The notes under the pieces were generated by a model. The model saw only the letters and a list, made by a program, of their open reading frames with translations. It ran no database searches and had not been told where the DNA came from. Of a stretch of 64,000 nt of DNA, positions 43,975 through 53,367 are shown piece by piece. Within the stretch, counting starts at the first letter, position 1. The number at the start of each line of letters is the position of its first letter. A program made the position numbers and the translations under genes. Source of the DNA: Methanobrevibacter sp. (GTDB lineage: Archaea > Methanobacteriota > Methanobacteria > Methanobacteriales > Methanobacteriaceae); assembly GCA_024689425.1 (NCBI GenBank), contig JAILDN010000033.1:1-64000 (forward strand). Direction: 5' to 3'.

Positions 43975-44626
43975 GATGGATTCACATATTCACAGTGAAT
44001 ATTCCCCCGATTCAAAATCAAAACTAGAAGATATAATTAAAATAGCTAAAAGTAAAAATATCGATATCATAGGGATAAGTGACCATAATACTGTAGAGGG
44101 ATCAAAAACTGCACAAAAACTAACAGAAAAAGATGAAGAGATATTTGTAATGCCTTCAATTGAAATCTCTTCATTGGAAGGCCATATTATAGGATATGGC
44201 TGTGAAGAAAATATAAAAAGAGATTTGAGTCCATCAGAAACAATAGATTTGATTCATGACCAAGGCGGATTAGCCATAATACCACATCCATACTGCTTTT
44301 ATAGACATGGCCTTTTGTGTAAAGCTGACTATAAAGACCTAAAAATCGATGCAATTGAAACTAAAAACGCAAGGTTCATTATTGGATACTGTAATAACAA
44401 GGCAAAAAATCTGTCAAAAAAGGAAAATCTAGCAGGATTGGGAGCTAGTGACGCCCATTACTATAAATTTATCGGTGATTGCTACTCCAATATAGACTGT
44501 GAAAAAGACATAGACAGCATATTAAAAGCAATTAAAAAAAGCAAAATCGAAGCAAAGGGCAAAGGCACGTCAAACATTAAACTGACGCAGTATCTGATTA
44601 ATTATAAAATACTAAAAAAAATATAG
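43967..44626 (+). CDS. PHP domain metal-dependent phosphoesterase
   Basis: MDSHIHSEYSPDS; GISDHNTVEG; GASDAHY. Confidence 0.9.
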   Translation: MLKMDSHIHSEYSPDSKSKLEDIIKIAKSKNIDIIGISDHNTVEGSKTAQKLTEKDEEIFVMPSIEISSLEGHIIGYGCEENIKRDLSPSETIDLIHDQGGLAIIPHPYCFYRHGLLCKADYKDLKIDAIETKNARFIIGYCNNKAKNLSKKENLAGLGASDAHYYKFIGDCYSNIDCEKDIDSILKAIKKSKIEAKGKGTSNIKLTQYLINYKILKKI

Positions 44627-44636
44627 TTAAAAAGAG

Positions 44637-44909
44637 TTAAATACTCTTTTCAAGTGTAATTTGAATAATAGAAACATTAGTCTTTTCACCATTATAGTTT
44701 TCAACTTCTTCGGTAGATATATGAATATCAGCAACTTCTGCATCTTGTACAAAACTGTTTCTAACAATTTCGGCAGTATCAACAGCACGACTAATAGCTC
44801 TTCCTCTAGCTCTTAAAATAACGTGATCGTTATCATTGAATTGTGTTACAACTGCCAATACATAGTTCATGACCGGTTTGCTACCAATTAAAACTGTGTT
44901 TTCTTCCAT
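44637..44909 (-). CDS. albA: DNA-binding protein Alba
   Basis: [20 protein letters not shown]...[18 protein letters not shown]. Confidence 0.95.
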   Translation of the reverse strand: MEENTVLIGSKPVMNYVLAVVTQFNDNDHVILRARGRAISRAVDTAEIVRNSFVQDAEVADIHISTEEVENYNGEKTNVSIIQITLEKSI

Positions 44910-44947
44910 GCTTTCACTCCATTTAATGAATTGTTGTTTAATTTAAA

Positions 44948-46489
44948 TTATTTATTTGATCTTTGAATTAACAATAGCTTATTAATTGAGTCCAGTACCG
45001 CTAAAATACTAGCCATGACAATATCATCATTAATGGCTCTACCAGTGGATTTATTGCCCTTATCATCAGATGATATAACAAAAACATCAGCTAAAGCATC
45101 AGTACCACCATTTATCGCTTCAAGATTATACTCTTCAAGCTCAATGTTCATTGTGCCTTCAATAAGTTCTCGAATAGCATTTATTGCAGCATCTACAGGA
45201 CCTACACCTGTTTTTGAAGTTTCTTTTTCAACTCCATCTATTTCTAATTTTACTGTTGCTGTAGGAGAAACAATAGCTCCACTTAAAAGCCCTAAACCTT
45301 TAAGTTTGATAGGCGTTTCGCGAGCAGAACCAAGTTCAGTTAAAGCAATAGCTTTTAAATCATCGTCTGTTACACACTTTCCCCTATCGCCTAATGCTTT
45401 AATCTGTGAATATACCTTTTCAAACTGATCATCATCCAAATCAATGTGATAATCATTAAGTTTTGACTTTAACGCATTGGCACCAGTATGTTTACCCAAT
45501 ACAATTTTTCTTGAATGGCCAACAAGTTCTGGTGAAATAGGTTCATAAGTTGATGAATTATTCAAAATACCATGAACATGAATACCTGATTCGTGGGCAA
45601 ATGCATTATCTCCAACAATTGGTTTGTTTACTGGCATTTTTACACCAGTCAATCTACCAACGAACTCAGATAGACTATATAATTGAGAAGTATCAATGTT
45701 TAAGTCAATTCCATAAGCGGCATAAAGTGCAACAACAATCTCTTCAAGTGAAGTGTTTCCGGTGCGCTCACCCATACCATTAACTGTTACATGGGTTTGA
45801 TTAGCACCGCATTCAATAGCTGTTAAAGTATTAGCAGTTGCTAAACCAAAGTCATTATGAAAATGGACGCTGACTGGAGCTTTAAAGTAAGATTTAATAT
45901 CAGTTATTAATTCTTTTGTAATAATAGGTGTGAGAACCCCAACAGTATCGGGAATATCAATAAAGTCTGCACCCGCATCAATAACCGCGTCAAAAATATC
46001 AAATAAAAACTCCCTTTCAGTTCTGGTAGCATCTTCCGCGGAAAATTCTACAGCCAAACCATGGTCTTTAGCATACTCAACAGCGTCTACCGCAGTTGAA
46101 ATAATAGTTTCTTTAGACATTTTTAATTTATAGTCTCTATGCAATGGAGAAGTGCCTATAAAAGTATGGATATATTCCAAATCAGCATCTAAAACAGTGT
46201 CTATATCACTTTTGATACTGCGTGCCAAACCTACAATGGTAGAGTCCAAATCCAAAGATTTAATTTCACTAGCTGCCTCAAACTCACCATTGGATGCTGC
46301 AGGAAAGCCAGCTTCAATTTTATCTACACCCAAACTGTCAAGTTTTTGGGCTATTTGAATCTTTTCATCCACCGTTAATGCAACTCCAGGAGTCTGTTCT
46401 CCATCCCTAAGAGTTGTATCAAAAATATAAATCTTATCGGCAAGATTCATATTTTCCTTTTTTAAGGTTTCAATATTTTTACCATACAT
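44948..46489 (-). CDS. leuA: 2-isopropylmalate synthase / (R)-citramalate synthase family
   Basis: [33 protein letters not shown]-terminal regulatory domain. Confidence 0.85.
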   Translation of the reverse strand: MYGKNIETLKKENMNLADKIYIFDTTLRDGEQTPGVALTVDEKIQIAQKLDSLGVDKIEAGFPAASNGEFEAASEIKSLDLDSTIVGLARSIKSDIDTVLDADLEYIHTFIGTSPLHRDYKLKMSKETIISTAVDAVEYAKDHGLAVEFSAEDATRTEREFLFDIFDAVIDAGADFIDIPDTVGVLTPIITKELITDIKSYFKAPVSVHFHNDFGLATANTLTAIECGANQTHVTVNGMGERTGNTSLEEIVVALYAAYGIDLNIDTSQLYSLSEFVGRLTGVKMPVNKPIVGDNAFAHESGIHVHGILNNSSTYEPISPELVGHSRKIVLGKHTGANALKSKLNDYHIDLDDDQFEKVYSQIKALGDRGKCVTDDDLKAIALTELGSARETPIKLKGLGLLSGAIVSPTATVKLEIDGVEKETSKTGVGPVDAAINAIRELIEGTMNIELEEYNLEAINGGTDALADVFVISSDDKGNKSTGRAINDDIVMASILAVLDSINKLLLIQRSNK

Positions 46490-46578
46490 AGTAAAATCTC
46501 CATTTGGTATAATTAATTAATTGTTTTTATATTTTTAAATACTTATCGTTTAATTAAACAAAATATGAAAGTTAAAAC

Positions 46579-46626
46579 TGTACAATATTTCAACAATCAA
46601 CTACTTTTTTTGTACACAATTGTACA
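46579..46626. promoter_or_regulatory. Three TGTACA boxes upstream of leuA
   Basis: TGTACA at 46579, 46611, 46621. Confidence 0.5.
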
Positions 46627-46721
46627 ATTAAAAAAATAATTAACAGAACCAATCAATAAATTTTACATAACATGATTCAAATCAATAGTTTAAATTATTA
46701 GATAAAATAAAATATTAAGTA

Positions 46722-47444
46722 ATGAAAATCGGTTTTACAACACTGGCTATGTTTATGGATGACAATTTAGAAATTATCAAAACAGCTAAAGAGAATAACT
46801 TTGAAATGATTGAAATACTTGGAGAATCACCTTTTTTTAAAAAAAGTGATACAATGGCCTTTAAAGACTGTGGACTTGAAGTATCAATCCATGCACCTAC
46901 TGTCGATATAAATATAGCTAGTTTAAATGATGGAATAAGACAAGAAAGCGTTAAACAAATGAAAGATTGTATAGATTATGCTGAAAGCATTAACGCAAGT
47001 GCTATAACCGTGCACCTGGGAAAAATCGGTCGTAACGATCCGCCACTAAGACAGGCGGCAATGGAATTTTCATGCGAAAGCGTGGGCCAGCTAGTTGATT
47101 ATGCAGAAAATGTAATAATCTCCATTGAAAATATGCCTGTTCGAAAAGCATTTCTTGGAAATAAAATTGAAGAGCTGGAATTTATCCAAAATGAAACTGG
47201 ATGTAACTTAACCATTGATGTGGGCCACGGAAACACGACTGGAAACAATGAGGAATTATTGGAATTAAAAAACATAACATATTGCCATTTAAATGATAAT
47301 GACGGCGTTAAAGACCAGCATATTACCCTGGGTGATGGAACGCTTGATTTGGAACTGCTTAAAAAAATAAAAAAAGGAATTATAGAGCTTAACAATTTCG
47401 ATAATATATTAAAAAGTAGAAAAGTAATTGAAAATATTATCTAA
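46722..47444 (+). CDS. Sugar phosphate isomerase/epimerase (AP endonuclease 2 TIM barrel) family
   Basis: ASAITVHLGKIG; VIISIENMP; LTIDVGHGN; CHLNDNDG. Confidence 0.8.
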   Translation: MKIGFTTLAMFMDDNLEIIKTAKENNFEMIEILGESPFFKKSDTMAFKDCGLEVSIHAPTVDINIASLNDGIRQESVKQMKDCIDYAESINASAITVHLGKIGRNDPPLRQAAMEFSCESVGQLVDYAENVIISIENMPVRKAFLGNKIEELEFIQNETGCNLTIDVGHGNTTGNNEELLELKNITYCHLNDNDGVKDQHITLGDGTLDLELLKKIKKGIIELNNFDNILKSRKVIENII

Positions 47445-48235
47445 AAGTCAATTTGCGTAACTTCACGAATGCTTTCAATAATATAGTCAGTTTTATCCAT
47501 CAGTTTAGGTGAGACTTCTTCCTGTTGTTCAACAGTTAATACACTAACATCAGCCCTGTTAAATGCTAAAACATCATTTAGGCCGTCTCCAACCATCATT
47601 ACTTTATACCCATCATCCTGAAGGGATTTAACAACCTCACATTTACCTCTAGTTGAAACGCTGCCATGGGCATTATCCTTATCAACACCCAGCATGTCAG
47701 CCAATCTGTTGATTGCTCCTTTCCTATCTCCTGAAGCCAAAACGATTTCACATCCATGGGATTTCAAATTTTCTATCGTATCCAATACACCGTCAAACAG
47801 CTTCCCAGAAGAGGTTATCGTATAAGAAATAATTCCTAAATCCATATCAATGATAACTGCGGATCCATTACATAACTCCATATGTGGAACCAATTCCTTT
47901 AAAATCGGGAATCCATCAGTAATATCCGATACGACAGCATATTTTTCATTGTATAAAATATCCCTGACTTTATCTTTTGTAGTTTCAAAATTTGTAAAGC
48001 TTACATCAAAATCAATATCGAACTCTTTAATAACATCAGAAAGCAAAGTATTGGAATCAAGGTCCAATAGCTTATTTGTATTATATTGAAGAACAACTAA
48101 TGCAAGAGAGTCCTTTTGGTCAATTAAATCAAGTGAATTAATATCTGTGAATAATTTGCCGGAAGTCACATCTTTAATAACCCTATATCTCTCTATTAAA
48201 GTTCCTGAGTTATCAAATACAACAGCTTTTTTCAT
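47441..48235 (-). CDS. HAD superfamily hydrolase
   Basis: VFDNSGTLIERYR; LASGDRKGAINRLA; VMMVGDGLNDVLA. Confidence 0.85.
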   Translation of the reverse strand: MKKAVVFDNSGTLIERYRVIKDVTSGKLFTDINSLDLIDQKDSLALVVLQYNTNKLLDLDSNTLLSDVIKEFDIDFDVSFTNFETTKDKVRDILYNEKYAVVSDITDGFPILKELVPHMELCNGSAVIIDMDLGIISYTITSSGKLFDGVLDTIENLKSHGCEIVLASGDRKGAINRLADMLGVDKDNAHGSVSTRGKCEVVKSLQDDGYKVMMVGDGLNDVLAFNRADVSVLTVEQQEEVSPKLMDKTDYIIESIREVTQIDF

Positions 48236-48285
48236 GATAATAAGTATTAAAAAATTAAGTATTAAAGGTTATTCATTTAACAAAT

Positions 48286-48335
48286 AATTATAAGTTATAA
48301 GTGATAAGTATCAAAAACTTATAAGTTATAAGTAA
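48286..48335. repeat. Satellite copy of the parA-upstream iteron
   Basis: AGTTATAAGTGATAAG at 48293-48308 identical to 41452 and 41483; also ACTTATAAGTTATAAGTAAAT. Confidence 0.65.
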
Positions 48336-48414
48336 ATAATCCGGCTTAAAAAAAACCAAGTTATATAAATATTAAAAAATAAATCTATATTTATTATATT
48401 TATTAGGTGTTTTA

Positions 48415-49785
48415 ATGAACGTTATTGAAAAATTAAATTCCATCAAAAATGGAGAATTAACAGCTAAGGAAAATGTTGAAAACTTCCTTAAAGTAATTAA
48501 AGAAAAAAATGACTCCATTAATGCTTTTATTGAATTAAACGAAGAAAATGCTTTAAAACAAGCAGAAGCTATTGATGAAAAAATCGCAAATGGAGAAGAA
48601 GTTGGAAGCCTTGCAGGTTTAGTATTTGGTATCAAAGCAAATATAAATGTAGAAGATATTATCATTTCTGCAGCTTCAAAAACCTTAGAAAATTACTTTG
48701 GAAGTTATAATGCAACCGTAGTAGACAAAGTATTAGCAGAAGATGGAATAATAATTGGTATTACAAATATGGATGAGTTTGCAGCAGGCAGTTCAACCGA
48801 AACCTCATATTATGGACCTACCCAAAACCCAAAAGCATTAGGCAGGATTCCGGGAGGTTCCTCAGGTGGAAGTGCTGCGGCTGTTGCGGCTGAAATGTGT
48901 GACATTGCATTAGGTTCAGATACCGGTGGATCCATCAGAAACCCTGCATCACATTGTGGTGTTATTGGATTTAAACCTACATATGGTGCCGTTTCAAGAC
49001 AAGGTTTACTTGATTTATCAATGAGTTTAGACCAAATTGGACCATTTGCAGAAGATATCAGTGGTATTGCTCTTGCATTAAATAGCATTGTAGATTATGA
49101 TGAAACTGAATGTACCACAATCAACTGGGAGAAACCAGACTTCACTGAAGTTTTAAAAGACACTTCCCTTGAAGGCATGAAAATAGCTGTGTGTAAAGAA
49201 TTCATCGAAGTGACTGACGATGAAATCAACAAAACAATCAACAAAGCTATCAATAAATTAGTTGATGCCGGTGCAGAGCTTGTAGAAGTTTCATTTGACC
49301 ATATTGACTTATGTTTACCTACATATTACTTAATCAACTATGTTGAGTTCTTCTCAGCAACAAGAAAATATGACGGAAGGGATTACGGATACAGAATAGA
49401 AGAAGTTTGTGGAGATGAAGTTTTAAGAAGAATCAAAATAGGTTCCCACATTGCACAAGCTGAATTCAGTGGAAAATACTACAAAAGAGCTCTTCAAGCA
49501 AGGTCTCTTATCCGTGATGAAATCAATGCAATGCTTGAAAACGTTGACTTGATTGTAGGTCCAACCGTTCCAAAACTTCCTCACGAAATTGGTGATGAGT
49601 TAGATCCTATGGAAATGTATGCATACGACGTATTGACTGTAATTGCAAATCTTGCAGGTATTCCAGCAGGAAGCATTCCTGCAGGTACAGTTAACGACAT
49701 TCCAGTAGGACTTCAAATTCAAGCAAAACCATTGGAAGACGAAAAAATAATTAAAGCAATGAGTGTATTTGAAAACACTCAATAG
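48415..49785 (+). CDS. gatA: Asp/Glu-tRNA amidotransferase subunit A
   Basis: GSSTETSYYGPTQNP..GGSSGGSAAAVAA; GSDTGGSIRNPASHCGVIGFKPTYG. Confidence 0.96.
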   Translation: MNVIEKLNSIKNGELTAKENVENFLKVIKEKNDSINAFIELNEENALKQAEAIDEKIANGEEVGSLAGLVFGIKANINVEDIIISAASKTLENYFGSYNATVVDKVLAEDGIIIGITNMDEFAAGSSTETSYYGPTQNPKALGRIPGGSSGGSAAAVAAEMCDIALGSDTGGSIRNPASHCGVIGFKPTYGAVSRQGLLDLSMSLDQIGPFAEDISGIALALNSIVDYDETECTTINWEKPDFTEVLKDTSLEGMKIAVCKEFIEVTDDEINKTINKAINKLVDAGAELVEVSFDHIDLCLPTYYLINYVEFFSATRKYDGRDYGYRIEEVCGDEVLRRIKIGSHIAQAEFSGKYYKRALQARSLIRDEINAMLENVDLIVGPTVPKLPHEIGDELDPMEMYAYDVLTVIANLAGIPAGSIPAGTVNDIPVGLQIQAKPLEDEKIIKAMSVFENTQ

Positions 49786-50094
49786 GGTTTTTAAAACCCT
49801 TATTTATACTTTTTTTGCAACTACTTTTTATTTATCTGTTCTTTTTTTCATTATAGAAATGTTGTGAGAACATTTCAACTGCAAAGCCTTCATCGTTTAA
49901 TCTTTTGAAACTGCAGTTTGGATAAACACGCTTAAAATGTTCAAATTGACTGATAAAATACGATTGAAAATTCACTGATTCTATAATTTTAATAATTAAT
50001 TTAGATTAATATTAAAAAAAATTTTACACTTGAAATCAATGTCCAAAAAAATATAAAAATTATTAATTATTATAATAATAATTGAGGTTATTCT

Positions 50095-51585
50095 ATGACA
50101 AAAATTGGACTTGCTTATGTAAAAGGTGCAGTTCCTGGTTTTGAAGATTTTGGAAATTTACCAACCGATATTGTAAAGGAAAACGGTTTGGTAAATGGAA
50201 ATAAAGCTAGCGAAGAACTTGACGCACTGATTATACCTGGCGGAACACTAATCGAATCAAATGACATCAACATCGAATTAAATAAAGAAATTATGAAAAT
50301 GGCAAAAATGGGAAAGCCGATTATTGGAATATGTGCAGGTTTTCAATTATTATCAAATCAAATAGATATCGGCCGTAAATCAGAAGTTCCTATTGTAAAA
50401 GATGGCTTAGGTATAATAGATGTTGAATTTTCTCCATTGATTACAAGTGACCGTGTCAAAGCAAAAGTATTTGACAACTCATTTCTAACAAAAAATCAAA
50501 TAGAAGATGTTGACGGGTTCCATACCCATACATATGGAAAGGTTGTTGGAGATGCGAAGCCGTTATTCTACTCAAAAGTCCAAAGAATGAATTATGGAGA
50601 CACCAATGAAGCTGGAGACTATAATATATTCTCCGGAGCATGCAACGATGACGGAAATGTTATTGGAACAATGATCCATAATATATTAGATGAAAATCCG
50701 ATATTAGTAGAAAACCTATTGAATCAAATAGACGCTAAAGATGTTGATGAAATTTACAATAGAAATAAAGGTGTAAAAAAATACATTCAAAGTGAAGTCG
50801 GAATTAATACAGACATTAAAATACCTCAAAAAAAGATTAATGATAAGCCTAAATTCCTAATGATTGGAAGTAACGGGTCTGATTCTGGAAAAACCTTCAT
50901 CCTAACCGGTTTAGCAGGTGCACTGAGAAAAAGAGGATATAAAGTAGCGCTTCTGAAAGTCGGTCCTGACGTTCGTGACATAATTCCCGGATTATATTTG
51001 ACAAAAGATTACATGCATGAATACAGTTCCATTAAAATCGGGCACTTGGGTTGGAGTGACATCAAATCTACAATAGCTAAACTGAACTCTACAGATTATG
51101 ATATAGTACTGATAGAGGGAGTCATGAGTGTATTTACCGGTTTGTTAAACGAAAAAGTTCCGTTTTCGGCTGCAGAAATAGCCATGTCATCTAACATACC
51201 AATGCTATTGATGTCTGGTGTCAATAAGGGCGGTATTGAAACGGCTGCCGTTGATTTGGTTGCACATGCCAACATGTTAGAGAAATTTGGTGTTGACGTG
51301 AAAGGAATTCTATTAAACAAAGTATACAACCAGGACATATTCGACAACGTCGTACCATACATCAAAAACAATACGAATGTTGATGAAATATTCAGCGTTG
51401 GAAAATTAAAGCTTAAAACAAGAGGATTCACTCCCGAAATAGAAATAAGATATGATTTATTTACCCATGCGGCACTTGACTTGGTTGAAGAATCCTTAAA
51501 CATTGATAAAATAGCCAATATGGCAAGTGAAGTTCAATTCAATAGAATTATTCCATTTGAAGAAATTAAAAATACGGTGAAATAA
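50095..51585 (+). CDS. CobB/CobQ-like protein with N-terminal glutamine amidotransferase and C-terminal P-loop domain
   Basis: N-terminal IIPGGTLI...IIGICAGFQLLS; C-terminal MIGSNGSDSGKTFILTGL. Confidence 0.8.
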   Translation: MTKIGLAYVKGAVPGFEDFGNLPTDIVKENGLVNGNKASEELDALIIPGGTLIESNDINIELNKEIMKMAKMGKPIIGICAGFQLLSNQIDIGRKSEVPIVKDGLGIIDVEFSPLITSDRVKAKVFDNSFLTKNQIEDVDGFHTHTYGKVVGDAKPLFYSKVQRMNYGDTNEAGDYNIFSGACNDDGNVIGTMIHNILDENPILVENLLNQIDAKDVDEIYNRNKGVKKYIQSEVGINTDIKIPQKKINDKPKFLMIGSNGSDSGKTFILTGLAGALRKRGYKVALLKVGPDVRDIIPGLYLTKDYMHEYSSIKIGHLGWSDIKSTIAKLNSTDYDIVLIEGVMSVFTGLLNEKVPFSAAEIAMSSNIPMLLMSGVNKGGIETAAVDLVAHANMLEKFGVDVKGILLNKVYNQDIFDNVVPYIKNNTNVDEIFSVGKLKLKTRGFTPEIEIRYDLFTHAALDLVEESLNIDKIANMASEVQFNRIIPFEEIKNTVK

Positions 51586-52010
51586 TGGCTCTTAATCTAA
51601 GTCCAGAGCAAGGAGTCAAACTTACAAAAAAAGATAGGGCTCACGTTTTAGCAAAAATGCGCCAGGGATGGAAAGCGAACTGTTTGATTCCTGACTATGT
51701 ATTTGATGAAAACGGAGATATCCAAATAGGATCTCCAAAAAACCGTCGTGTAGTAAAAATTGTAAAAATCTTAGATGATGGAATTCATGTTGAAAATGCA
51801 CTTAAAAACAAAACATTGAGGGTTCCATGGGATAAAATTTCAATAGTGGAACCTACAAAAGAAGTGCGTGACGGTTTAAAAGTGGGAATGTATGACGGCA
51901 AATACATTGTATTCGGCATCTATAACTCTTATAAAATACAGCAAAATACCCAATTCATAATTAACTACATTCAAAACAAAAAAATGGATAATACTAACAT
52001 GTACAGTTAG
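51585..52010 (+). CDS. Conserved-looking hypothetical protein, translationally coupled to upstream gene
   Basis: 1-bp overlap with upstream stop; no recognised domain. Confidence 0.6.
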   Translation: MALNLSPEQGVKLTKKDRAHVLAKMRQGWKANCLIPDYVFDENGDIQIGSPKNRRVVKIVKILDDGIHVENALKNKTLRVPWDKISIVEPTKEVRDGLKVGMYDGKYIVFGIYNSYKIQQNTQFIINYIQNKKMDNTNMYS

Positions 52011-52693
52011 TATTCTTCTAAATATTTGTTTATGATGTCTTCGCCTCTAAGCAAGACTAATCCGTTTTCTTCAGCATATTTACGAGCATCGGCAATTGAT
52101 GTTGCTTGACCGGTTTCACCATCCATCATTTCGCAAACAACACAAACCGGAGTAACGCCTGCCATTTCACATAATGCAAGACCAATTTCAGTGTGTCCTC
52201 TCCTGTTTTTAACAAGCCCATCTGCTCCTCTTAAAAGACAAACGTGACCAGGTGATCTGAAAGTTGCACCAAATTCATCAAATCTTTCATCTTTCATCAT
52301 TTTAGCCATTTCACTAATGGTCATTGCTCTGTCATGGTCTGTAACACCTGTAAAAGATTTTCTATGGTTTGTCCATATGGAAAATGAAGATCTCTCATCA
52401 TAAGGAATATCGGTAGGTGCTAGTTTAGCTAATTCAGGAAATTTTTCGGTTGCCGCTTCCATAATATCCACCATGAACGGCAAATGAATAGCGTCACAGA
52501 AATCTGCATGTAAACAGTTACAGATTAAACCTCCGGCATCATTTCTCATGGTAGCTATTGATTTTGGAGTAACGAATTCGGAAGCTATAATCATGTCAAC
52601 TTCCCCTTCCCTATCATCATCATCAAAAACTAAAACGAATTCACCATTTTTAATAGCTTCTAAAGCTTTATCTAAATTTGTTTCTTGATTCAT
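52007..52693 (-). CDS. ribB: 3,4-dihydroxy-2-butanone 4-phosphate synthase
   Basis: FDDDDREGEVDMIIASEFVTP; RRGHTEIGLALCEMAG. Confidence 0.96.
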   Translation of the reverse strand: MNQETNLDKALEAIKNGEFVLVFDDDDREGEVDMIIASEFVTPKSIATMRNDAGGLICNCLHADFCDAIHLPFMVDIMEAATEKFPELAKLAPTDIPYDERSSFSIWTNHRKSFTGVTDHDRAMTISEMAKMMKDERFDEFGATFRSPGHVCLLRGADGLVKNRRGHTEIGLALCEMAGVTPVCVVCEMMDGETGQATSIADARKYAEENGLVLLRGEDIINKYLEEY

Positions 52694-52741
52694 AGTAATG
52701 TCTCCTTGTGTACTAGAACCAGGGCTAAAAAATAATCTACT

Positions 52742-52866
52742 TATTCTCTTCCATCCGGACTATACCGTCGGTTTTGGAATCTCACCAAATCAACACTTTC
52801 GTGCTCGTGGACTTATTTTATTAAAATCACCACCGGTGGGGAATTGCACCCCGCCCTGAGAACGTA
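52742..52866 (-). ncRNA. FMN riboswitch (RFN element)
   Basis: Minus strand TTCTCAGGGCGGGGTGCAATTCCCCACCGGTGGTGATTT...CCACGAGC...GATTTGGTGAGATTCCAAAACCGACGGTATAGTCCGGATGGAAGAGAA. Confidence 0.95.
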
Positions 52867-52905
52867 TAAAAAAATTTATCAGTTATTATATAAAATATTT
52901 TTGAT

Positions 52906-53280
52906 TTAAAATTCAATACTTAGTAAATCGCCGTCTTCCAAATTAAATATATCACGCAACTTTTCTTCAGCGATGACTTCTATATACTTTTCGGAATGCT
53001 CTGTTTTGGCTGGAAAAACGATAGCTCCTTCAATTTCATCGTTTAAAGTAGCTTTAATGTATTTGACTGCACCAAAACCTTCATCAGGTTCTATAATATT
53101 TTCACAATTGTCTTTAATGTCATTAATTTGATTTAAACACTCGTCAGGAACAATAAGATTTAAAGTTCCGGGAAAGGGTTTAAAACCACAGTTTTTGATA
53201 AAATTATCAACATAAAAATCCTGTGAAAGAAAATGAGTAGCTTTTCCTAAACCTGTTGTTACTTCACCATTAAATTTCAT
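52906..53280 (-). CDS. ribK: CTP-dependent riboflavin kinase (archaeal RibK)
   Basis: GEVTTGLGKATHFLS; FKPFPGTLNLIV; GFGAVKYIKATL. Confidence 0.93.
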   Translation of the reverse strand: MKFNGEVTTGLGKATHFLSQDFYVDNFIKNCGFKPFPGTLNLIVPDECLNQINDIKDNCENIIEPDEGFGAVKYIKATLNDEIEGAIVFPAKTEHSEKYIEVIAEEKLRDIFNLEDGDLLSIEF

Positions 53281-53367
53281 TCAATAACCTCTAATTATCA
53301 TATTATCAATTAACATATTTATATTAATTATTAACAACAAAGTAAAATTATATAATTTTGAAAGGTA

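Noticed and set aside
45015-45428. 137-aa + strand ORF inside leuA
   Set aside because: Antisense to conserved synthase with no domain signature.
49785-49803. GGGTTTTTAAAACCC hairpin after gatA as regulatory RNA
   Set aside because: Best explained as a simple terminator.
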